In this document: piece after piece, positions 1 through 4,348 of the stretch | Position numbering within the stretch: the first letter of the stretch is position 1 | Layout: each line of letters begins with the position of its first letter | Translations under genes and position numbers: made by a program | The notes under the pieces: generated by a model | Seen by the model: the letters and a program-made list of their open reading frames with translations, nothing else | Databases searched by the model: none | Told to the model about the DNA's origin: nothing | Source of the DNA: Pelagihabitans sp037969055 | GTDB taxonomy: Bacteria; Bacteroidota; Bacteroidia; Flavobacteriales; Flavobacteriaceae | Length of the DNA stretch: 6,069 bases | Direction of reading: 5' to 3' | NCBI GenBank assembly: GCA_037969055.1 | Contig: JBBKWR010000324.1 | Span: 1-6,069, forward strand

Positions 1-207
1 GACAGTGGGGAATATGATGCCGATAATTATAAAGCTATCGATGCGCAATTTCCAGGCAGGATTTTGGCCATTTATTTGAGGGATGTGGGTCATCGGAAAA
101 GAATGCGAAGGGTTAAATCCCTTTTCAGAGACCAGGCCACACCAGTATTATTCGTTGAGTCTAGCGAACAGGCTATGGAACATGCTAGAGCAATTGGCCT
201 TATTTAG
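1..207 (+). CDS. App1-family (phosphatidate phosphatase-like) protein, C-terminal fragment
   Basis: Frame 1 is open from the first base to a TAG at 205-207 and encodes the last 68 residues of a protein whose start lies outside the window. It begins DSGEYDADNYKAI, followed by FPGRILAIYLRDV and a C-terminal segment TPVLFVESSEQAMEHA. This resembles the end of the App1 conserved catalytic domain (DUF2183), in which a GDSGE..D..Y motif is followed by FPGRV.AIYIRDV. The family is HAD-like and is named after yeast App1, a magnesium-dependent phosphatidate phosphatase. The substrate of bacterial members is largely undetermined. The HAD nucleophile motif would lie upstream, so catalytic competence cannot be judged. 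The gene converges on the kinase at 241-855. A T-run at 231-236 lies 23 bases past the stop, but I see no stable stem before it. The family call rests on motif recall. Confidence 0.78.
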   Translation, partial: DSGEYDADNYKAIDAQFPGRILAIYLRDVGHRKRMRRVKSLFRDQATPVLFVESSEQAMEHARAIGLI

Positions 208-240
208 GAGGTAATTCTTATTGGTGAGCTTTTTTCTACT

Positions 241-855
241 TTAAAATAGGCCATTGATTTCAGCGTCTATCTTGTTGATTACCTTACCTAGATCTTCAGG
301 CTTGTCAACAAAATCGAGGTTGTCTACATCAACTACCAGGAGATTTCCCTTTTCATAGGTATGGATCCATGCCTCGTAACGCTCGTTCAGGCGACTCAGG
401 TAGTCAATTGAAATGGAGTTTTCATACTCACGCCCCCTTTTGTGTATCTGCTTAACAAGATTCGGAATGGAACTTCTTAGATAGATCATAAGATCCGGCG
501 GTTGTACCAGGCTTTCCATCAATTCGAAAAGACTTTTATAATTCGTAAAGTCCCTGTTGGTCATCAAACCCATGGCATGCAGGTTGGGGGCAAAAATGAA
601 AGCATCTTCGTAAATAGTCCTGTCTTGGATCACGTTCTTGCCACTTTCCCTGATCTTTAGGATCTGGCGGTAGCGATGGTTCAGGAAGTAAATTTGGAGA
701 TTAAAGCTCCAACGTTCCATCTGGGTATAAAAATCGTCCAAATATGGATTGTCCACAACATCTTCGAAATGGGCCTCCCATTTGTAATGCTTAGCGAGTA
801 ACTTCGTCAAAGAGGTCTTTCCGGCGCCTATATTTCCTGCTACTGCTATGTGCAT
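241..855 (-). CDS. Deoxynucleoside kinase (dNK/dGK-dAK family)
   Basis: This 204-residue protein belongs to the deoxynucleoside kinase family, which transfers a phosphate from a nucleoside triphosphate to the 5' hydroxyl of a deoxynucleoside in cytosolic nucleotide salvage. The P-loop GNIGAGKT is at residues 7-14. An acidic segment FEDVVDNPYL (30-39) fits the position of the catalytic Glu. The family DRS-type motif appears as DRT at 78-80 within QDRTIYEDAFIFA. An arginine-rich lid, HKRGREYE, is at 138-145. The length is typical of bacterial dNKs (about 200-220). The ATG at 853-855 is chosen because the P-loop then begins seven residues in, as usual. Sequence alone does not decide between deoxyadenosine, deoxyguanosine and broad specificity. 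The gene is divergent from metK and convergent with the App1 gene, so it is probably monocistronic. No function linking it to the methionine genes is apparent. Confidence 0.92.
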   Translation of the reverse strand: MHIAVAGNIGAGKTSLTKLLAKHYKWEAHFEDVVDNPYLDDFYTQMERWSFNLQIYFLNHRYRQILKIRESGKNVIQDRTIYEDAFIFAPNLHAMGLMTNRDFTNYKSLFELMESLVQPPDLMIYLRSSIPNLVKQIHKRGREYENSISIDYLSRLNERYEAWIHTYEKGNLLVVDVDNLDFVDKPEDLGKVINKIDAEINGLF

Positions 856-1213
856 TACCGATCTAATTTAAGGGTTGGATGATGGTTAAAGAGATGACGC
901 ACAATATACGAAGTATATCGAGCTTGGGAAAAAATATACGTTTAAATGCAAAGGGAATCTTTGTCCAAATTAAATTCCATATTGAACTGGTATATTTTAA
1001 AAGGAAAGGAGGATGTTTTTTGGACCAATTCCTGTCTAAACAATGCCAAAAAGATTGAAAATTTGCAATTTTGTAGTTTTGATAGCGGTCATCAATAATT
1101 GCTTTTGGCGTCTAAGGGCTATAAATAAATCGAATTTAACTTATGATATATGCTCGGTTGCATCTTTTTGAACAATTCTTGTGACAATATCTATTTCAAC
1201 AAAACAATTTTCT
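856..1213. other. Long non-coding stretch between dNK and the metK leader
   Basis: About 360 AT-rich bases separate the start of the leftward kinase gene from the probable metK promoter. I find no protein-like reading frame: the best short candidate, 42 codons from 1043, has no family resemblance and no spaced ribosome binding site. Visible structure is limited. There is an inverted repeat at 904-918, an AT-only inverted repeat at 1058-1072 (AAAATT, TGC, AATTTT), and a lone TAnnTTTG match (TAGTTTTG) at 1074-1081 that could be an upstream promoter for metK or chance. The kinase promoter should be here, reading left. The nearest -7-like sequence on the minus strand is TTAATTTG (966-973 complement), one base off consensus. 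Confidence 0.5.
904..918. repeat. Short perfect inverted repeat upstream of dNK
   Basis: ATATAC (904-909) and GTATAT (913-918) are perfect complements around GAA. The half-site context AATATACG at 903-910 recurs as a direct copy at 933-940, 30 bases further on, close to three helical turns. It lies about 50-85 bases upstream of the kinase start. It could be an operator, but AT-rich intergenic DNA gives such repeats by chance and no regulator can be named. Confidence 0.25.
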
Positions 1214-1221
1214 TATTTTTG
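1214..1221 (+). promoter_or_regulatory. Candidate Bacteroidetes -7 promoter element for metK
   Basis: TATTTTTG matches the Bacteroidetes sigma-ABfr -7 consensus TAnnTTTG exactly. A start about 5-8 bases downstream would begin the transcript near 1227-1230, only a few bases before the first helix of the leader aptamer at 1237, which is the spacing expected for a riboswitch leader. A convincing -33 TTTG at the usual distance is not visible. Confidence 0.55.
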
Positions 1222-1236
1222 CCTTCAAATAATCAA

Positions 1237-1346
1237 GAGGAAGGATTTGACTGATTGCAACCTCGACGTCCTGAATTTGATTCAGGACCTGCCCTGAAAA
1301 GGGCGGATACCGAAGAAATTTTGGTATTGTAAAAATGCTAAAGCAG
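1237..1346 (+). ncRNA. SAM-II-type riboswitch aptamer with long three-hairpin insert, metK leader
   Basis: GAGG (1237-1240) pairs with CCTC (1261-1264) to form P1. The loop between reads AAGGATTTGACTGATTGCAA, close to the SAM-II pattern (GAUUUAAC..AUUGCAA before the closing strand). The 3' tail ATGCTAAAGCAGG matches the SAM-II GCUAAA segment. A pseudoknot can be drawn. CTG 1251-1253 pairs with CAG 1344-1346, TT 1255-1256 with AA 1341-1342, and GCA 1257-1259 with TGC 1336-1338. This leaves T1339 unpaired where SAM-II has its ligand-contacting U44, and the loop TTT (1246-1248) where it has U10/U11. Between P1 and the tail, where classical SAM-II has a few bases, are three abutting hairpins: 1268-1288, 1289-1306 and 1307-1327. 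Long-loop SAM-II variants have, as I recall, been reported by comparative genomics. Position before metK supports SAM sensing. The assignment comes from motif recall, not a covariance search. Confidence 0.8.
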
Positions 1347-1372
1347 GTGATATCGATCTAGGTTTATATCAT
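1347..1372 (+). promoter_or_regulatory. Hairpin just downstream of the metK aptamer, possible expression platform
   Basis: GTGATAT (1347-1353) can pair with ATATCAT (1366-1372), with one G-U pair and a 12-base loop. It starts on the base after the proposed pseudoknot, so the two could stack or compete. No U-run follows, so it is not an intrinsic terminator. The metK ATG is 50 bases further on, so direct start-site sequestration by the aptamer is not evident either. Confidence 0.35.
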
Positions 1373-1421
1373 ACTTCAAGTAAGCGGTTCCGTCAAATCA
1401 GTATTCTATAAAATTCAAGTT

Positions 1422-2678
1422 ATGTCGTATCTGTTTACTTCAGAATCGGTTAGTGAAGGACATCCTGATAAAGTTGCCGATCAAATAAGTGATGCCCTAT
1501 TAGATCATTTTTTGGCATTTGACCCTGAAAGTAAAGTGGCCTGTGAAACTTTGGTCACGACAGGGCAGGTTGTTTTGGCAGGGGAGGTCAAGAGCGATAC
1601 TTATCTAGACGTACAGGGCATTGCCAGGGATGTCATTAACAAAATTGGGTATACCAAAGGAGCGTACCAGTTTAGTGGAGACTCCTGTGGGGTAATTTCT
1701 TTGATACATGAGCAATCCCAAGACATCAACCAAGGCGTTGACCGGGGAACCAAAGAAGAGCAAGGCGCCGGCGATCAAGGAATGATGTTTGGTTATGCCA
1801 CCAAAGAAACGGCGAACTTTATGCCCTTGGCTCTTGATATTTCCCATAAAATATTGGAGGTCCTTGCAGAATTAAGAAGGGAAGGCAAGAAAATTCCATA
1901 TTTAAGACCTGATGCCAAATCACAGGTCACGATAGAATATTCCGATGAGAATGTGCCACAGCGCATCGATGCCATCGTGGTATCGACCCAGCATGATGCA
2001 TTTGATAAAAATGACGCCAGAATGCTGGCCAAGATTAAAAAGGATATTATAGAAATTCTGATTCCCAAAGTAAAGAAAAAGCTGCCCGCAAAAATCCAGA
2101 AATTGTTCAATGATTCTATTACCTATCACATTAACCCTACCGGAAAATTTGTGATCGGTGGCCCACATGGTGATACCGGCCTTACGGGAAGAAAGATCAT
2201 TGTGGATACCTATGGGGGAAAAGGAGCACATGGCGGCGGTGCCTTTAGTGGAAAAGATCCCAGTAAGGTAGATCGCAGTGCAGCCTATGCGGCAAGGCAT
2301 ATCGCCAAAAATTTGGTGGCTGCCGGCGTATCGGATGAGATTTTGGTACAGGTAAGCTATGCAATAGGCGTGGTAAAACCCACTTCAATTTTTATTGACA
2401 CCTATGGTACTTCCAAAGTGGGGATGAGCAACGGGGAAATCGCCAAAATAGTAGAAAAATTATTTGATATGCGTCCGTTTGCCATCGAAAAAAGATTAAA
2501 ATTAAGAAATCCGATCTATCTGGAATCAGCTGCCTATGGCCACATGGGCAAGGAGCCTAGAACGGTTACAAAAGTCTTCGAATCCCCTTATAACGGAAGG
2601 GTCGAGAGAACCGTAGAACTCTTTACTTGGGAAAAGTTGGATATGGTCGACCAGGTAAAAAAAGCTTTTAAAATATAA
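1422..2678 (+). CDS. metK: S-adenosylmethionine synthetase (methionine adenosyltransferase)
   Basis: MetK makes S-adenosylmethionine from methionine and ATP, releasing phosphate and pyrophosphate, in the cytosol. The 418-residue product carries the family signatures. SESVSEGHPDK near the N-terminus places the catalytic His at residue 14 and an active-site Asp at 16. The GAGDQG hexapeptide is at 115-120, and the glycine-rich GGGAFSGKDPSKVDRSAAY begins at 271. The segment CGVISLIHEQSQDINQGVD is the usual dimer/active-site region. It is somewhat longer than the E. coli enzyme (384), with extra residues in the central domain (around 150-235, including a Lys-rich KVKKKLPAKIQKLF stretch), as in other Bacteroidetes MetKs. 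The ATG at 1422 is chosen because family alignment begins within two or three residues. There is no Shine-Dalgarno, which is normal for the phylum. The leader aptamer at 1237-1346 suggests repression by its own product. No convincing terminator follows the stop. Confidence 0.98.
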   Translation: MSYLFTSESVSEGHPDKVADQISDALLDHFLAFDPESKVACETLVTTGQVVLAGEVKSDTYLDVQGIARDVINKIGYTKGAYQFSGDSCGVISLIHEQSQDINQGVDRGTKEEQGAGDQGMMFGYATKETANFMPLALDISHKILEVLAELRREGKKIPYLRPDAKSQVTIEYSDENVPQRIDAIVVSTQHDAFDKNDARMLAKIKKDIIEILIPKVKKKLPAKIQKLFNDSITYHINPTGKFVIGGPHGDTGLTGRKIIVDTYGGKGAHGGGAFSGKDPSKVDRSAAYAARHIAKNLVAAGVSDEILVQVSYAIGVVKPTSIFIDTYGTSKVGMSNGEIAKIVEKLFDMRPFAIEKRLKLRNPIYLESAAYGHMGKEPRTVTKVFESPYNGRVERTVELFTWEKLDMVDQVKKAFKI

Positions 2679-2716
2679 TTTTTTATAAAAATGGGGGAAT
2701 TTTAAAGTCCCGCACT

Positions 2717-2724
2717 TATATTTG
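2717..2724 (+). promoter_or_regulatory. Bacteroidetes -7 promoter element for the metY operon
   Basis: TATATTTG is an exact match to TAnnTTTG. It lies 38 bases after the metK stop and about 30 bases before P1 of the SAM-I aptamer, so transcription would start near 2730 and include the whole riboswitch. No strong -33 element is visible upstream. Confidence 0.6.
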
Positions 2725-2754
2725 CATCAGTTAAGTTCAAACTCTTATTGAATA

Positions 2755-2877
2755 GTTATCAAGAAAGGTGGAGGGAATAGACCCTTGGAAGCCTTAGCAA
2801 CCCTTTGTCCCCCTAAAGTATTATGTGGCCACAAAGAAGGTGCTACATTCTATCACGCTTGTGTCGTGACAGATAAC
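2755..2877 (+). ncRNA. SAM-I (S-box) riboswitch aptamer, metY operon leader
   Basis: All hallmarks of the SAM-I aptamer (Rfam family SAM, RF00162) are present in order. P1 is a perfect GTTATC (2755-2760) with GATAAC (2872-2877). The conserved 5' core AAGAAAGGTGGAGGGA starts at 2761, followed by ACCC and GGAAGCC of the kink-turn arm and then GCAACC at 2797-2802. P3 is a perfect CTTTGT (2803-2808) with ACAAAG (2831-2836). Next comes GGTGCTA at 2839-2845, P4 is TCACG (2852-2856) with CGTGA (2865-2869), and finally the closing ACAGATAAC. SAM binding stabilises P1 in this class. Its place before metY and the metX-aspartate kinase fusion implies that methionine and homoserine biosynthesis is turned down when SAM is plentiful. 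Confidence 0.96.
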
Positions 2878-2883
2878 GCAAAC

Positions 2884-2968
2884 AAATTACTTCTGTAATT
2901 TTTCGCTCCCTGGTAACTTTTTGATTTGGCCTGACCCTATATGATTGGGTCCGAAGTTTGGATTTTTT
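2884..2968 (+). promoter_or_regulatory. Probable expression platform of the SAM-I riboswitch
   Basis: Two hairpins follow the aptamer. One is AT-rich, AAATTAC (2884-2890) with GTAATTT (2895-2901). The other is GACCC (2933-2937) with GGGTC (2947-2951) around a 9-base loop, followed after 11 bases by six T (2963-2968). Two alternative pairings touch P1. TCTGT (2892-2896) can pair with ACAGA (2869-2873) at its 3' strand. GGTAAC (2912-2917) can pair with its 5' strand GTTATC through one G-U pair. This is the kind of mutually exclusive pairing a SAM-I switch needs. The terminator is weak and separated from its T-run, so the mechanism stays open. Confidence 0.4.
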
Positions 2969-3004
2969 AATCTATTAAGTTTAATATTTAAAAAACCAAA
3001 AATC

Positions 3005-4297
3005 ATGAGCGATCAAAAATTTTCGACAAAAGCACTTCATGCTGGGCATGACACAACGCTAAACGGGGGGACCAGAGCAGTACCCATTTATCAAACAACC
3101 GCCTATGTATTTAATAATTCCGATCATGCCGCCAACCTATTCGGGCTCGCAGAATTTGGAAATATCTATACGCGGATCAATAATCCAACCAATGATATCT
3201 TAGAGCAACGCTTGGCCGCATTGGAAGGAGGTGTTGCCGGATTGGTAACCGCCTCTGGCACAGCCGCCCTTACCACCACCTTACTGGTATTGTTAAAAAG
3301 TGGTGATCATATCGTCTCTTCCAACAGCCTTTATGGGGGTACCTATAATCTTTTGAGCGTAACCCTTCCAAGATTGGGAATTACCACAACCTTTGTTGAT
3401 CCCTCAGATCCGGCTAACTTCGGTAAGGCTGTCAAAGAAAACACTAGGGCGATTTTTGCCGAATCGCTCGGAAACCCCAAGTTGGATGTGCTCGATTTAA
3501 AGGCAATTTCCTCGGAGGCGAAAAAGGCAAAAATTCCATTTATTGTCGATAATACCGTGCCTTCACCTGCCTTGTTGAACCCCATTGCGCATGGCGCCAA
3601 CATTGTGATCCATTCCTTGACAAAATATATCAATGGCAATGGTACCTCTCTAGGGGGTGCGATTATAGATGCAGGAAACTTTGATTGGGCCAATGGCAAA
3701 TTTCCGGAATTCACGGAACCTTCTGCAGGATACCATGGATTGATTTATCACGAAGCGGTTGGGGCCATTGCTTTCATTATTAAAGCGCGGATCGAAGGAT
3801 TACGTGACTTTGGGGCGGCGCTCAGCCCTTTTAATGCCTTCCAGATCATACAGGGATTGGAAACTTTGGAAGTGCGTATGAAAAAACACAGTGAAAATGC
3901 CTTGGCCCTTGCGAAATGGTTACAAACCCGTGATGAGGTCGCTTGGGTTAATTACCCAGGATTGAAGTCCAGCAAGTATTTGGCCTTGGCGGAAGCCTAT
4001 TTGCCAAAAGGTCAGAGTGGTATCGTAACCTTCGGTGTCAAGGGCGGATTTGAATCTGCCAAAAAGGTGGCCGATGAAACCAAATTGTTCTCACTACTGG
4101 CCAATATTGGGGATACCAAATCGTTGATCATCCATCCTGCGAGCACCACCCACCAACAATTGGATGATGCGGCCCAAGAGGCGACAGGTGTTACTAAAGA
4201 TCTGATTCGCCTGTCGGTCGGACTCGAAGATATTGAGGACCTTAAATCGGATTTGGTCAATGCATTTGCGACCATAGACAAATCCGTTTTTGCTTAA
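3005..4297 (+). CDS. metY: O-acetylhomoserine sulfhydrylase (O-acetylhomoserine aminocarboxypropyltransferase)
   Basis: This is a PLP-dependent enzyme of the Cys/Met metabolism family that makes homocysteine from O-acetylhomoserine and sulfide (direct sulfhydrylation). The ATG at 3005 gives 430 residues, the usual OAHS sulfhydrylase length, and starts MSDQKFSTKALHAGHD, typical of the family. YTRINNPTND (YxR at 55-57) binds the PLP phosphate of the neighbouring subunit. TASGTAAL (S84) and D182 in IVDNT fit cofactor-binding positions. K207 in HSLTKYINGNG is the Schiff-base lysine. Length, the NPTND segment and the SGTAA loop favour OAHS sulfhydrylase over cystathionine gamma-synthase or beta-lyase, which are nearer 380-400. 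The reading frame is open up to a TTG at 2945, but that would add 20 atypical residues and overlap the riboswitch platform. An A-rich leader precedes the ATG. It lies 51 bases upstream of, and in the same frame as, the metX fusion gene and is presumably cotranscribed with it. Confidence 0.95.
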   Translation: MSDQKFSTKALHAGHDTTLNGGTRAVPIYQTTAYVFNNSDHAANLFGLAEFGNIYTRINNPTNDILEQRLAALEGGVAGLVTASGTAALTTTLLVLLKSGDHIVSSNSLYGGTYNLLSVTLPRLGITTTFVDPSDPANFGKAVKENTRAIFAESLGNPKLDVLDLKAISSEAKKAKIPFIVDNTVPSPALLNPIAHGANIVIHSLTKYINGNGTSLGGAIIDAGNFDWANGKFPEFTEPSAGYHGLIYHEAVGAIAFIIKARIEGLRDFGAALSPFNAFQIIQGLETLEVRMKKHSENALALAKWLQTRDEVAWVNYPGLKSSKYLALAEAYLPKGQSGIVTFGVKGGFESAKKVADETKLFSLLANIGDTKSLIIHPASTTHQQLDDAAQEATGVTKDLIRLSVGLEDIEDLKSDLVNAFATIDKSVFA

Positions 4298-4304
4298 ACA
4301 ATCA

Positions 4305-4336
4305 AAACCCTAAAGGTTGAAACGCTTTTGGGGTTT
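4305..4336 (+). terminator. Long hairpin between metY and the metX fusion (attenuator, partial terminator or processing site)
   Basis: AAACCCTAAAGG (4305-4316) pairs along its full 12 bases with CTTTTGGGGTTT (4325-4336), with two G-U pairs and an 8-base loop. It starts 7 bases after the metY stop and ends 12 bases before the metX ATG. No U-run follows apart from the TTT that ends the 3' arm, so full termination is doubtful. A role in lowering downstream expression or protecting the metY mRNA end is plausible. Confidence 0.5.
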
Positions 4337-4348
4337 AATCAGTTCTCC

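Noticed and set aside
208..240. Bidirectional terminator between the App1 gene and dNK
   Set aside because: Only a T-run at 231-236 is visible; I could not find a stem of more than three or four pairs before it on either strand.
1043..1171. 42-codon open frame (MPKRLKICNF...) in the dNK-metK gap with a hydrophobic stretch
   Set aside because: No family resemblance and no properly spaced ribosome site; the length is expected by chance in AT-rich DNA.
1605..2300. Three minus-strand open frames inside metK
   Set aside because: They lie opposite a fully conserved metK coding sequence, overlap one another and resemble no protein family I recognise.
2693..2711. metK terminator in the GGGGGAATTTTAAAGTCCC segment
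   Set aside because: Only four pairs form before a mismatch and an untenable loop, and no U-run follows.
2945..3004. N-terminal extension of metY from a TTG start at 2945
   Set aside because: It adds 20 residues unlike the family N-terminus and starts inside the riboswitch expression platform. ATG 3005 gives the canonical MSDQKFSTKALHAGHD start after an A-rich leader.
3343..4281. Two minus-strand open frames inside metY
   Set aside because: Antisense to a conserved PLP enzyme; composition follows the codon pattern of the sense gene and shows no motifs.
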